A stretch of 64,000 nt of DNA from Gallibacterium faecale (GCF_027920745.1 NZ_JAQIBB010000079.1:7623-71622), one strand, 5' to 3'; positions 44,254-53,540 are shown, numbered from the stretch's first letter. Notes: generated by a model from the sequence alone, not told the origin. Made by a program: numbers and translations.

Positions 44254-45441
44254 TTAAAAACTTAAAATCCGATCATTCGCTATTTCTCTGGCGATTTTAT
44301 CAACGGCTAACACATCCTCTACCGCCGTAATAGCTTGGCTTGGAATTTTTTCGACCACAAAGCGATTTAATTGTGCAATTTGGGTAAAGCTAATTCTGTC
44401 ATGTAAAAAAGCATCTACAGCCACTTCATTTGCAGCATTCATTGCCGTTGTCGCATATTGCCCTGCTTCAAACGCTTCAATAGCCAATTTGAGATTAGGA
44501 TAACGTTGAAAATCTGGCGCCATAAACGTTAATTCAGTGAGTTTAGTGAAATCTAATGGTGCAACGCCAGACACAATCCGCTGTGGATAAGACATTGTTT
44601 CTGCTATCGGGGTACGCATATCAGGATTACCCATTTGTGCAATCACGCTTCCATCAATATAACGCACCATAGAGTGAATAATTGATTGTGGATGAATAAT
44701 AATTTCCATCTGTTCCGCACTTGCATTAAATAACCAACGCGCTTCAATGTATTCCAATCCTTTATTCATCATCGTAGCTGAATCAACAGAAATTTTTGCT
44801 CCCATTGACCAGTTAGGATGAGCTATTGCCTGAGCTGGCGTAATACTCTCAAACTCATCTAAAGGTTTTGTTCTAAATGGGCCACCTGAGCCAGTTAGAA
44901 CAATTTTACTTATACCTAGTCCAGCCAAATCACAAAAACCAATATTTTGTTGTGCTTCTACTGGTAATGATTGAAAAATCGCATTATGTTCACTATCCAC
45001 AGGTAATAAAGTCGCACCATATTTTTTCACTGCATCTAAAAACACTTGGCCACAAGTTACCAAAGATTCTTTATTTGCTAATAAAATACGTTTACCAGCT
45101 TTAATTGCAGATAATGTTGGTAACAATCCAGCTGCACCAACAATGGCTGCCATTACCATATCTACTTTTTCATGGGCTGCTAATTCACAAATCGCTTGTT
45201 CACCAGCGACTACCTCTGTTGCACAACCTTGATGTTTCAATTTCTCTGCAACTTGTTTCGCTGCATCGTGATTAGCCATCGCCACAAATACAGGTTCAAA
45301 TTCTAAACACTGTTTCGTCACTAACTCTACATTGCTATTCGCAACTAAAGCAAAAACTTGATATTGCTTGTTTTGTTTAATTACAGAAAGTGTACTTTGT
45401 CCAATAGAACCAGTAGAACCTAAGATAATGATATTTTTCAT
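44254..45441 (-). CDS. dxr: 1-deoxy-D-xylulose 5-phosphate reductoisomerase, Dxr (IspC)
   Basis: Second step of the MEP isoprenoid pathway, providing precursors for UppS. It is 395 aa (E. coli 398). The NADPH-binding loop is LGSTGSIGQST, the metal-binding Asp/Glu lie in VDSEHNAIFQ, and the flexible loop is HPNWSMGAKI. No Shine-Dalgarno precedes the ATG. A strong terminator lies between frr and dxr, so dxr probably begins the transcript of the envelope cluster. Confidence 0.96.
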   Translation of the reverse strand: MKNIIILGSTGSIGQSTLSVIKQNKQYQVFALVANSNVELVTKQCLEFEPVFVAMANHDAAKQVAEKLKHQGCATEVVAGEQAICELAAHEKVDMVMAAIVGAAGLLPTLSAIKAGKRILLANKESLVTCGQVFLDAVKKYGATLLPVDSEHNAIFQSLPVEAQQNIGFCDLAGLGISKIVLTGSGGPFRTKPLDEFESITPAQAIAHPNWSMGAKISVDSATMMNKGLEYIEARWLFNASAEQMEIIIHPQSIIHSMVRYIDGSVIAQMGNPDMRTPIAETMSYPQRIVSGVAPLDFTKLTELTFMAPDFQRYPNLKLAIEAFEAGQYATTAMNAANEVAVDAFLHDRISFTQIAQLNRFVVEKIPSQAITAVEDVLAVDKIAREIANDRILSF

Positions 45442-45471
45442 AATAGTATGTGCGGCTTATATTGAGGGAAC

Positions 45472-45504
45472 AAAAAAATAACTGGCGAACAGGATCGCCA
45501 GTTA
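45472..45504 (-). terminator. Terminator after frr
   Basis: A 10-bp perfect stem TAACTGGCGA / TCGCCAGTTA (45479-45488 with 45495-45504, 6-nt loop), followed on the minus strand by TTTTTTT. It is 13 nt after the frr stop and separates pyrH-frr from dxr. Confidence 0.92.
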
Positions 45505-45517
45505 CCAAAAGAAAAAA

Positions 45518-46075
45518 TTAGAAATCCATTAGCTCTTTTTCTTTTTCAGCTAATGCTTCATCAACTTTTTTCACATAAAGATCAGTTAATTTTTGGATCT
45601 CTTCTTGCGCTTTACGTTCTTCGTTTTCACTAATTTCTTTATCTTTTAATAGCGCTTTAATCTTATCATTCGCATCACGACGGATATTACGTACCGCAAC
45701 ACGACCTTGCTCTGCTTCACCACGTACAACTTTAGTTAAATCACGGCGACGTTCTTCGGTTAATGGCGGTAATGGAACACGAATAGTTGTTCCCGCAGAC
45801 GCCGGGTTTAGCCCAAGATCAGAAGCCATAATTGCTTTTTCTACTGCTGAGATTAAGCTACGATCAAATACAGTGACTGCTAATGTACGAGCATCTTCAG
45901 CAACCACATTTGCCACTTGGCGTAATGGTGTTGCTGCACCATAATACTCGACATGGATACCATCTAATAGGCTTGGATGCGCACGCCCAGTACGAATCTT
46001 AGAAATTTGACTTTTTAACGCTTCTACGCTTTTTTCCATACGTTGTTGCGCTTCATCTTTAATTGTTTTAATCAC
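45518..46075 (-). CDS. frr: Ribosome recycling factor, Frr
   Basis: With EF-G splits post-termination ribosomes. It is 185 aa, the same as E. coli, with a three-helix bundle and the conserved KIRTGRAHPSLLDGI and VPLPPLTEERR. The start is GTG (GTG ATT AAA), with AAGGA at good spacing. It follows pyrH by 74 nt. Confidence 0.97.
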   Translation of the reverse strand: MIKTIKDEAQQRMEKSVEALKSQISKIRTGRAHPSLLDGIHVEYYGAATPLRQVANVVAEDARTLAVTVFDRSLISAVEKAIMASDLGLNPASAGTTIRVPLPPLTEERRRDLTKVVRGEAEQGRVAVRNIRRDANDKIKALLKDKEISENEERKAQEEIQKLTDLYVKKVDEALAEKEKELMDF

Positions 46076-46149
46076 ACTATATTCCTTTTTAATTTAACTC
46101 GAATAACAACTGCCGCCGAATTTTAACTAATGTAACACTTTTTTTAAAT

Positions 46150-46878
46150 CTATTTTTTATCTGTAATTAAAGTGCCTTCTTTCTCACCTAACACGACACG
46201 ACGTAAAGCACCTGGTTTATTCATATTAAACACACGAATTGGCATACCATGGTCACGCGCAAGCGTAAACGCAGCTAAATCCATCACTTTTAACTCTTTT
46301 TCTAATACTTCTTGATAAGTTAATTGTGAATATAATTTTGCATTAGGATTAGTCGCTGGATCGCAGTCATAAACCCCATCTACTTTAGTCGCTTTTAAGA
46401 CAACATCCGCCTCGATTTCTATACCACGTAAACAAGCAGCAGAATCTGTAGTGAAGAATGGGTTACCTGTACCTGCAGAAAAAATCACAACTTGACCTTG
46501 TCTTAACAAACGAATCGCTTGTGCCCAACTATAACTATCACAAACACCATTAAGTGGAAATGCTGACATTAATTTTGCATTGACATCCGCACGATGTAAT
46601 GAATCACGCATTGCTAAGCCATTCATCACGGTTGCCAACATTCCCATATGGTCACCAACAACACGATTCATTCCAGCTTTCGCCAATTTAGCGCCACGGA
46701 ATAGATTTCCACCACCTAATACAACAGCAACTTGAACACCTAGTTCTAATAAATCTTTAATCTCTGCTGCCATACGATCCAAAATAGAAGGATCGATCCC
46801 AAAGCCTTCTTCACCTTGTAATGCTTCACCACTTAGTTTCAGTAAAATACGGTTATATACTGGTTTTAATTGACTCAT
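46150..46878 (-). CDS. pyrH: Uridylate kinase, PyrH
   Basis: Phosphorylates UMP to UDP. It is 242 aa (E. coli 241) of the amino-acid-kinase fold: LKLSGEAL, VVLGGGNLFRG and AGTGNPFFTTDSAA are the phosphate/nucleotide loops. The start MSQLKPVYNRI follows AAGGAAAA. A terminator closes tsf upstream, so pyrH should have its own promoter; its leader contains a long stem-loop (separate entry). Confidence 0.97.
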   Translation of the reverse strand: MSQLKPVYNRILLKLSGEALQGEEGFGIDPSILDRMAAEIKDLLELGVQVAVVLGGGNLFRGAKLAKAGMNRVVGDHMGMLATVMNGLAMRDSLHRADVNAKLMSAFPLNGVCDSYSWAQAIRLLRQGQVVIFSAGTGNPFFTTDSAACLRGIEIEADVVLKATKVDGVYDCDPATNPNAKLYSQLTYQEVLEKELKVMDLAAFTLARDHGMPIRVFNMNKPGALRRVVLGEKEGTLITDKK

Positions 46879-46903
46879 CTGATTTTCCTTCTTTTGTTGT
46901 TGT

Positions 46904-46966
46904 GAAAATATAAGCAAATAATTTACCTAGCTTCCTTCGCCTAGTGAAATACTTGGTTATATTTTC
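46904..46966 (-). promoter_or_regulatory. Long imperfect stem-loop in the pyrH leader
   Basis: GAAAATATAA (46904-46913) pairs perfectly with TTATATTTTC (46957-46966). Inside, a further ~16 bp pair imperfectly (…CTAG / CTAG…), closing a 10-nt loop that reads GCGAAGGAAG on the mRNA strand. It lies between the tsf terminator and the pyrH ribosome site, ending 25 nt before the start codon, and looks like a regulatory leader. Confidence 0.6.
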
Positions 46967-46973
46967 AGCTTAT

Positions 46974-47000
46974 AAAAAAAGCGAGTTTCCTCGCTTTTTT
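46974..47000 (-). terminator. Terminator after rpsB-tsf
   Basis: An 11-bp stem AAAAAAGCGAG / CTCGCTTTTTT with loop 46986-46989, the minus strand ending in TTTTTTT. It lies 10 nt after the tsf stop. Confidence 0.92.
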
Positions 47001-47010
47001 CACTTAGCTA

Positions 47011-47865
47011 TTAAGCAGAAGTTTTTGACATTGCTGCAACTTCAGCTGCAAAGTCTGCTTCAACTTTCTCGATACCTTCACCAACTTCTAAACGGATGAA
47101 GTTAACAACTGTTGCACCTTTTTCTTTTAATAAATCACCAACAGTTTTTGATGGATCCATTACAAACGGTTGACCAGTTAAAGAAACTTCACCAGTGAAT
47201 TTCTTCATACGGCCTTCAACCATTTTTTCTGCAATTTCACGTGGTTTACCAGATTGCATTGCAATATCCACTTGGATTTGACGTTCGTGAGCAACAACTT
47301 CTGCTGGAACATCAGATGGATTTACATATTCTGGGCGGCTTGCTGCAATGTGCATTGCAACGTGTTTCATTAATTCTTCATCAGCATTTTCTGCTGCAAC
47401 TAATACACCAATTTTCGCACCGTGTAAGTATGAACCTACTGCTGCACCATTGATTGCTGCAACACGGCGGATATTCATATTTTCACCGATTTTTGCAACT
47501 AATGCTGCACGTTCATCTTCAAAGTGAGCTTTTAATACTTCGATATCAGTTACTTTATTTTCTAATGCATAATCAGCAACTTTGTTTGCTAATCCTAAGA
47601 AACCTGCATCTTTTGCAACGAAGTCAGTTTCACAGTTCATTTCAACAGCAACACCGTAACCGTCTTGAATACGCACGATGATAACACCTTCTGCTGCTAC
47701 ACGACCTGCTTTTTTAGCTGCTTTCGCTTGACCTGATTTACGCATATTGTCAATTGCTAATTCGATGTCGCCATTAGCTTCAACAAGTGCTTTTTTGCAC
47801 TCCATCATACCTGCGCCAGTACGTTCACGAAGTTCTTTTACTAATGATGCTGTAATTTCAGCCAT
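47011..47865 (-). CDS. tsf: Elongation factor Ts, Tsf
   Basis: Nucleotide exchange factor for EF-Tu. The start MAEITASLVKELRERTGAGM follows GAGGAT and gives 284 aa (E. coli 283). The TDFVAKD motif that reaches the EF-Tu nucleotide site is present (NCETDFVAKD). It is downstream of rpsB across a 130-nt structured spacer. Confidence 0.97.
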   Translation of the reverse strand: MAEITASLVKELRERTGAGMMECKKALVEANGDIELAIDNMRKSGQAKAAKKAGRVAAEGVIIVRIQDGYGVAVEMNCETDFVAKDAGFLGLANKVADYALENKVTDIEVLKAHFEDERAALVAKIGENMNIRRVAAINGAAVGSYLHGAKIGVLVAAENADEELMKHVAMHIAASRPEYVNPSDVPAEVVAHERQIQVDIAMQSGKPREIAEKMVEGRMKKFTGEVSLTGQPFVMDPSKTVGDLLKEKGATVVNFIRLEVGEGIEKVEADFAAEVAAMSKTSA

Positions 47866-47995
47866 TTTTAAATCCTCTTTCTGTGTCAAATAAGACCACA
47901 TTTTATATAAAACAGGGAACCCTAATGAGTCCCCTGCTAACCAATGAGTTTACTGTGGTTAATAAGGGATTTAACCTTATTAGATCCCAATAAGA
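47866..47995 (-). promoter_or_regulatory. Structured rpsB-tsf intercistronic region
   Basis: Three possible stems are visible: AATAAGG/CCTTATT near 47960-47980, TAACCA/TGGTTA near 47938-47961, and CAGGGAAC/GTCCCCTG (47913-47920 with 47929-47936, one mismatch) followed on the minus strand by TTTTATAT. The last could partly terminate or slow transcription before tsf. Confidence 0.45.
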
Positions 47996-48745
47996 TTATT
48001 CTGCTTTAGCTTCCGCTTCTGCTGCTAATTGTTCAAAAGCTTCTTCTGCAACTGCACCTTGAGCTTGTGCTTTACCTTCTTTAACAGCGTCTGCTGCTGC
48101 AGTTAAGTAAAGTTGGATTGCTCTTACTGCGTCATCGTTACCAGGAATCACATAATCAACGCCATCTGGATCAGAGTTAGTATCAACAATTGCAAACACA
48201 GGAATACCAAGATTATTTGCTTCTTTGATTGCGATATGTTCGTGATCAGCTGCAATAACAAATAATGCATCTGGTAAACCGCCCATATCTTTGATACCGC
48301 CAAGACTTAACTCTAATTTTTCCATCTCACGAGTACGCATTAACGCTTCTTTTTTGGTTAATTTATCAAAAGTACCGTCTTGAGATTGAGTTTCTAAATC
48401 TTTTAAGCGTTTGATTGATTGACGAACTGTTTTCCAGTTAGTCAACATACCACCTAACCAACGGTGGTTAACATAGTATTGTTGGCAATCTAATGCTGCT
48501 GCTTGTACTGGATCAGTTGCGGCACGTTTTGTACCAACGAAAAGAATTTTACCGTTATTTGCTGCAATACGTTTTAACTCTTCTAACGCTGCATTAAACA
48601 TAGGTAAAGTTTTTTCTAAGTTGATGATATGAACGCCATTACGTGGTCCGAAAATGAATGGTTTCATTTTTGGGTTCCAGTAACGAGTTTGGTGACCGAA
48701 ATGAACGCCAGCTTGTAGCATTTCACGCATTGTAACTTGTGCCAT
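47996..48745 (-). CDS. rpsB: 30S ribosomal protein S2, RpsB
   Basis: Small-subunit protein needed for S1 binding. The start MAQVTMREMLQAGVHFGHQT follows AAGGA and gives 249 aa (E. coli 241), with conserved YWNPKMKPFIFG, HRWLGGMLTN and VIPGNDDA. The C-terminal tail is acidic and alanine-rich. It is the first gene of rpsB-tsf and is preceded by a folded leader. Confidence 0.98.
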   Translation of the reverse strand: MAQVTMREMLQAGVHFGHQTRYWNPKMKPFIFGPRNGVHIINLEKTLPMFNAALEELKRIAANNGKILFVGTKRAATDPVQAAALDCQQYYVNHRWLGGMLTNWKTVRQSIKRLKDLETQSQDGTFDKLTKKEALMRTREMEKLELSLGGIKDMGGLPDALFVIAADHEHIAIKEANNLGIPVFAIVDTNSDPDGVDYVIPGNDDAVRAIQLYLTAAADAVKEGKAQAQGAVAEEAFEQLAAEAEAKAE

Positions 48746-48819
48746 AATTTTTTCCTTATTTAATTGGGGTTTAGCCTCCACATACCCCTAGACAATCGAC
48801 CGTTTGGCACCCCGATTGT
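48746..48819 (-). ncRNA. rpsB 5' leader, probable S2 autoregulatory RNA
   Basis: The leader can form ACAATCG/CGATTGT (48813-48819 with 48792-48798) and GGGG/CCCC (48785-48788 with 48766-48769) stems just before the rpsB ribosome site. Gammaproteobacterial rpsB leaders are conserved two-hairpin elements through which S2 represses its operon; the GGGGTATGTGGAGGCT segment fits that class. A TATACT at 48821-48826 may be the -10. Confidence 0.6.
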
Positions 48820-48938
48820 TAGTATAGATATGTGTGTGAAATAATAAATTTGCCTTTCAAAAATTTTACGACAAAAAGGCGGTGCGTTTTATACCATAAA
48901 ACGTACTAAAAACCAATGCTTATCGAGAAATATTTTAT

Positions 48939-50309
48939 TTAAAAGCCATCTAATACTTGCAGGGCATCACTCAATTTCTTCACTACAAAAACTTGCATAT
49001 TATCGATAGGATTTTTTGGTCGATTCGCATAAGGCACTATCGCACGACGAAAGCCATGCTTTGCCGCCTCACTAATTCGTTCTTGACCACTTGGCACTGG
49101 ACGAATTTCACCTGCCAAGCCAACTTCACCAAACACGACTAAATCTCGTGGTAGCGCACGATTACGAAAACTAGAAATTAATGCAAGCAATAAAGCCAAA
49201 TCCGCACTGGTTTCACTGACCTTTACCCCACCAACCACATTCACAAAAATATCTTGATCCGCCATCTGTAAGCCGCCATGACGATGTAAAACCGCCAATA
49301 ACAGCGCTACTCGGTTATGATCTAACCCCACAGCAACTCGTCTTGGATTGGCTAACATAGAGTGATCCACTAATGCCTGAATCTCAACTAACAGCGGTCT
49401 TGTTCCTTCCCATAATACAACTACTGAGCTGCCTGGTGTTTGTTCTTCACCTCGACTTAAAAAGATTGCAGAAGGATTTTTCACCTCTTTTAATCCTTGC
49501 TCAGTCATACCAAAAACCCCTAACTCATTTACCGCACCAAAACGATTTTTCTGACTGCGCAATGTACGAAAACGGGAATCTGCTTCCCCCTCTAATAAAA
49601 TAGAACAGTCAATACAGTGTTCCAATACTTTCGGCCCAGCTAAGGTTCCATCTTTCGTTACATGCCCCACCATAATAATCGCCACTTGTTTGGTCTTCGC
49701 ATAACGTGTGAGAAAAGAGGCACACTCGCGTACCTGAGCCACACTCCCTGGTGAGGATTGAATATCGGCTAAATGCATTACTTGAATTGAATCAATTACC
49801 ATAATTTTTGGCTGTAATTGATCTGCGTGCAGACAAATTTGTTCTACTGATGTTTCCGATAAAACCTGTAAATTCTCTGTCGGCAGATTTAAGCGTTTAG
49901 CTCGCATCGCCACCTGTTGTAATGATTCTTCACCTGTCACATATAACGTTGGCATTTGTTGTGCTAAACCACACATCACTTGCAGCAATAAGGTACTTTT
50001 CCCTGCGCCCGGATGTCCACCAATCAGAATGGCACTCCCCGGCACAATTCCACCGCCTAATACACGATCTAATTCATTAAAACCACTGCCAAAACGAGGT
50101 AATTCTGACAAACTAATTTCCGATAATTTTTGAACCTTACTCCCACTCGCTCCCGCATAACCACTAAAGCGATCATTTTTGGTCGGTGTTGTTGCTAGTC
50201 TAACTTCGGTAATGGTATTCCATGCCTGACAAGCACTACACTGCCCTTGCCAACGCGCATATTCCGCTCCGCAATCATTACATACATATGCTGTTTTTAC
50301 TTTTGCCAT
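48939..50309 (-). CDS. radA: DNA repair protein RadA (Sms)
   Basis: RecA-like ATPase that drives branch migration in recombination intermediates and helps natural transformation in other bacteria. It is 456 aa (E. coli 460). An N-terminal C4 zinc finger (YVCNDCG, CSACQ) precedes Walker A GGHPGAGKST, the RadA-specific KNRFG motif and a C-terminal Lon-protease-like domain. It starts 4 nt after the ygiF stop. Confidence 0.97.
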   Translation of the reverse strand: MAKVKTAYVCNDCGAEYARWQGQCSACQAWNTITEVRLATTPTKNDRFSGYAGASGSKVQKLSEISLSELPRFGSGFNELDRVLGGGIVPGSAILIGGHPGAGKSTLLLQVMCGLAQQMPTLYVTGEESLQQVAMRAKRLNLPTENLQVLSETSVEQICLHADQLQPKIMVIDSIQVMHLADIQSSPGSVAQVRECASFLTRYAKTKQVAIIMVGHVTKDGTLAGPKVLEHCIDCSILLEGEADSRFRTLRSQKNRFGAVNELGVFGMTEQGLKEVKNPSAIFLSRGEEQTPGSSVVVLWEGTRPLLVEIQALVDHSMLANPRRVAVGLDHNRVALLLAVLHRHGGLQMADQDIFVNVVGGVKVSETSADLALLLALISSFRNRALPRDLVVFGEVGLAGEIRPVPSGQERISEAAKHGFRRAIVPYANRPKNPIDNMQVFVVKKLSDALQVLDGF

Positions 50310-50313
50310 AATC

Positions 50314-51366
50314 TTATTTCAAGGTAAGTTTTAATAAATTGATTATTCTTTGTAGATATTTGCCACGAGAAGTTAATTCAAAGAGTTGATCTATTGCTTT
50401 GTGGTGATCTTGTTGCTCCACATGACGAGCAATAATTTGGCGAAGTTGTTGATAAAACAGTTGATTTACCTCTTGTAATTCGCTGACTAATTCCGCTCGT
50501 TCGCTTGACTGTTCACTTAATTGATTAAACAACGCAGTTTCATTGCAATAGCATTGGTAAAGATTAAAGAACAAGCCAATTAATTCTGTTACAGCAAAAG
50601 CCTCTTGTGCTAATTCACCTGAAAGTGATTTATCTAACCGTTTTAACAAACGTAACTCAAATTGTAATAAAGCTTCTAACTGTTCTGCTGCTGATGAAAA
50701 TTTAGTTTCTAAAAGATGACGCCAATCATCAATGGATACTAATTGATATGTTTTACCCAATCCAGCAAGTTGGTAACCTCGTTCCGCTTTGCTTTCTTGC
50801 CCAATCCGCATACCATCTAAAAATAACAAATTCTGCACAAAATTTAATACATCTGTGATTTCACCTGATTTCAGTTCAATCTCAATTTCACTAATGGGCG
50901 CTTGTTGCTGATTAGCTTCAATTTTGCCTTGATCAATCGCAATTTCTAACTGCGTGCCTTTTCCGGTTTCTAATACATAGTATTCACGCTGAAAATTGGT
51001 ACTAAAAATTGGCTGTAAAGTTGCTTGTAAGGTTTGATAATCTTGCGCAAGTTGTAATTCAGGATATTGTGAAAATAGCGTTAGATTAGGCATAGGTTCG
51101 GTTAATGCCACATTATATTCTGGTCGAATATGTAAGCCACCTTGTTCCTTCCCTGCAGTTTTTAAGGTCATCGTATAGGTATCATTCTCCGTTCTTACAC
51201 GTAACCCCATCTTTTGAGTTGAGAAAAAATAATCCTGCGTATCAAAATAGCTATTTTGACTAAAAACTTGTTGCTGTTTAATTAATTTAAAATGGCTGAG
51301 TTCTTGCTTTATGCTATTAATAACGTCTTGATTTGCTGATAATTTTAGTTCTATTTCTGGTGACAT
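50314..51366 (-). CDS. ygiF: CYTH-domain inorganic triphosphatase, YgiF-like
   Basis: N-terminal CYTH domain (about 1-200) with the signature EIELK at residue 4 onward and paired acidic/basic residues (LRVRTEN, IEIELKSGE, RGYQLAG), the tunnel fold hydrolysing inorganic triphosphate. A C-terminal helical region resembles the CHAD-like half of E. coli YgiF. The start MSPEIELKL gives 350 aa, somewhat shorter than the enterobacterial protein. Divergent from the phosphate-uptake pair, which may be meaningful given its substrate. Confidence 0.85.
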   Translation of the reverse strand: MSPEIELKLSANQDVINSIKQELSHFKLIKQQQVFSQNSYFDTQDYFFSTQKMGLRVRTENDTYTMTLKTAGKEQGGLHIRPEYNVALTEPMPNLTLFSQYPELQLAQDYQTLQATLQPIFSTNFQREYYVLETGKGTQLEIAIDQGKIEANQQQAPISEIEIELKSGEITDVLNFVQNLLFLDGMRIGQESKAERGYQLAGLGKTYQLVSIDDWRHLLETKFSSAAEQLEALLQFELRLLKRLDKSLSGELAQEAFAVTELIGLFFNLYQCYCNETALFNQLSEQSSERAELVSELQEVNQLFYQQLRQIIARHVEQQDHHKAIDQLFELTSRGKYLQRIINLLKLTLK

Positions 51367-51440
51367 TTTTGTTTTCTCATCGCTAACTCTCAAAGAAGGT
51401 TACTTTAGCAAATTTTTTGGTAACTGCCTAAAATTAAATC

Positions 51441-51470
51441 TTGTAACTGCAAAAAGGTCTATTGTAAAAT
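51441..51470 (+). promoter_or_regulatory. Possible promoter for the DUF47-pit operon
   Basis: TTGTAA (51441-51446, 4/6) and TAAAAT (51465-51470, 5/6) with an 18-bp spacer, about 60 nt before the DUF47 gene. No PhoB box was recognised. Confidence 0.35.
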
Positions 51471-51527
51471 TCGCGCCAGCTTTATATTTGAAAACTTGCT
51501 TACAAACTCACAATTAAGGAGATGTTT

Positions 51528-52208
51528 ATGGCAATAAATAACATTCTTGGTCTATTTGCCCAATCCCCTCTTAAACCTCTACAAAAGCACTCAACAAAAG
51601 TTAATGAAGCTTGTGCAATGTTAATCCCATTTTTTGAAGCTTGCTATGCAGATGATTGGGAAACAGCACAACAATTACGCAATAAAATTTCTGAATTAGA
51701 AAAACAAGCAGATTCATTAAAACGTGAAATTCGTTTAAAACTGCCTCGTGGCTTATTTATGCCAGTAGAACGTACCGATTTATTAGAATTAGTGACACAA
51801 TTAGACAAACTTGCTAATTATGCAAAAGATATTTCAGGTCGTGTCATTGGTCGCCAATTAAAGGTACCAGAACAAATTCAAACTGAATTCTTAGCTTATG
51901 TACGCCGTAGTTTAGATTCTAGCGACCAAGCTCGCCGTGTAATTGATGAAATGGATCAATTACTTGAAACTGGATTTAGAGGACGTGAAGTAAATTTTGT
52001 TAACGATATGATCAATGAACTCGATAAAATCGAAGATGATACTGATCATATGCAGATCTTATTGCGTCGTAAGCTATTAGAATTAGAAGATTCTTACAAT
52101 CCAATTGATATGGTTTTCTTATATAAAGTCATTGAATGGGTAGGCGTATTAGCCGATCAAGCACAACGTGTAGGTTCACGTATTGAATTAATGTTAGCGC
52201 GTTCTTAA
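51528..52208 (+). CDS. DUF47/PhoU-like phosphate transport accessory protein
   Basis: 226-residue helical protein of the DUF47 family (TIGR00153 type), distantly related to PhoU and regularly encoded just upstream of PiT permeases. The conserved pattern is seen in LEKQADSLKREIR, DLLELVTQLDKLANYAKDI and EIEDDTD-like acidic helices (DKIEDDTDHM). AAGGAG lies 6 nt before the chosen ATG. 27 nt separate it from pit, so the pair forms an operon. It probably modulates the permease. Confidence 0.88.
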   Translation: MAINNILGLFAQSPLKPLQKHSTKVNEACAMLIPFFEACYADDWETAQQLRNKISELEKQADSLKREIRLKLPRGLFMPVERTDLLELVTQLDKLANYAKDISGRVIGRQLKVPEQIQTEFLAYVRRSLDSSDQARRVIDEMDQLLETGFRGREVNFVNDMINELDKIEDDTDHMQILLRRKLLELEDSYNPIDMVFLYKVIEWVGVLADQAQRVGSRIELMLARS

Positions 52209-52235
52209 TGAACATTTTCAATATGAGGATTATTT

Positions 52236-53495
52236 ATGGAAACCTTATCTAATTACAGTACTCTGCTGGTGGTTCTGACTGCAATCTTCGGTTTTTTAAT
52301 GGCATTTGGGATTGGCGCAAATGACGTTTCAAATGCAATGGGGACCTCAGTTGGTTCAAAAGCAATTACACCTCGCCAAGCTATTTTAGTGGCGATGTTT
52401 TTTGAGGGTACTGGCGCTTACTTAGCGGGTGGTGAAGTAACTGAAACAATTAAAGATGGCATCATTGATCCAACGCTGTTTATTAATCAACCTGAAATTT
52501 TAGTATTAGGGATGATGGGGGCGTTATTAGCTGCTGGAGTATGGTTATTAATTGCTTCTCGTGTAGGTTGGCCTGTTTCTACGACACATACTATTATCGG
52601 TGCAATTATCGGTTTTGCTTGTGTTACTGTAGGAACTGACGCAGTTGATTGGCACAGTTTACTCGGTATCGTAGGTAGCTGGTTCATTACACCAATCATC
52701 GCTGGAATCATTGCTTATACGATTTTCACCAGTACACAACGTTTAATCTTTGATACTGAATCACCATTAAGTAATGCGAAAAAATATGGTCCTTACTATA
52801 TGGGATTAACCGTTTTCATTATCTCATTAGTTACCATTAAAAAAGGGTTAAAACACGTTGGTTTACATCTAGATAATTTAGAAACCTTTGGTCTTGCTGT
52901 ACTTTTCTCATTAATTGCTATTATTGCTTGCCGTTTCTATTTACGCAGTGCGTCTTTTGAAAGACAAGCTGATAGTGGTTTCGGTGGTGTAGAAAAAGTA
53001 TTCCGTATTCTGATGTTACTCACTGCTTGTTCTATGGCTTTTGCACACGGATCAAATGACGTAGCTAATGCTATTGGACCTTTATCTGCTGTTGTTTCTG
53101 TTGTTGAAAATGGAGGCATCGTAGCAAGTAAAACTCAATTAGCTTGGTGGATTTTACCATTAGGTGCATTAGGTATTATCTGCGGTCTTGCCATTATGGG
53201 ACATCAGGTAATGGGGACAATCGGAACAGGGATCACAGACCTCACACCAAGTCGTGGTTTCTCAGCGGAATTTGCTACCGCAACTACCGTAATTCTCGCT
53301 TCTGGTACAGGTTTACCAATTTCGACTACACAAACATTGGTAGGTGCTGTATTAGGGGTTGGTTTTGCGCGTGGTATTGCTGCACTGAATCTAACGGTTA
53401 TTCGTAATATTATCTCTTCTTGGGTTATTACGTTACCTGCAGGTGCGGTATTCTCAATTATTATTTTCTATACCCTTAAAGCTGTGTTATTGTAA
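52236..53495 (+). CDS. pit: PiT-family low-affinity inorganic phosphate permease
   Basis: Inner-membrane phosphate (metal-phosphate):cation symporter. It is 419 aa with about ten transmembrane helices. The two inverted PiT signatures are present: GANDVSNAMGTSVGSKAIT near the N-terminus and GSNDVANAIGPLSAVV in the second half, each followed by an STT motif (PVSTTHT, PISTTQT). A GAGGAT ribosome site precedes the ATG. It resembles the short PiT form found in Haemophilus rather than E. coli PitA. Confidence 0.93.
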   Translation: METLSNYSTLLVVLTAIFGFLMAFGIGANDVSNAMGTSVGSKAITPRQAILVAMFFEGTGAYLAGGEVTETIKDGIIDPTLFINQPEILVLGMMGALLAAGVWLLIASRVGWPVSTTHTIIGAIIGFACVTVGTDAVDWHSLLGIVGSWFITPIIAGIIAYTIFTSTQRLIFDTESPLSNAKKYGPYYMGLTVFIISLVTIKKGLKHVGLHLDNLETFGLAVLFSLIAIIACRFYLRSASFERQADSGFGGVEKVFRILMLLTACSMAFAHGSNDVANAIGPLSAVVSVVENGGIVASKTQLAWWILPLGALGIICGLAIMGHQVMGTIGTGITDLTPSRGFSAEFATATTVILASGTGLPISTTQTLVGAVLGVGFARGIAALNLTVIRNIISSWVITLPAGAVFSIIIFYTLKAVLL

Positions 53496-53509
53496 AATAC
53501 ATATCCAAT

Positions 53510-53540
53510 TCACTAGGTGTGGAACATCCACATCTAGTGA
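53510..53540. repeat. Strong hairpin between pit and ygiM
   Basis: TCACTAGGTGTGGA / TCCACATCTAGTGA, a 14-bp stem with one G-U pair and a 3-nt loop, 14 nt after the pit stop. The plus strand continues TAAATCTTCC with no T-run, so it is either a weak terminator or an mRNA 3'-end protecting stem. Confidence 0.75.

Noticed and set aside
48885..48903. CGTTTTAT-ACC-ATAAAACG hairpin as the radA terminator
   Set aside because: Weak A/T stem with no adjacent T-run on the minus strand.
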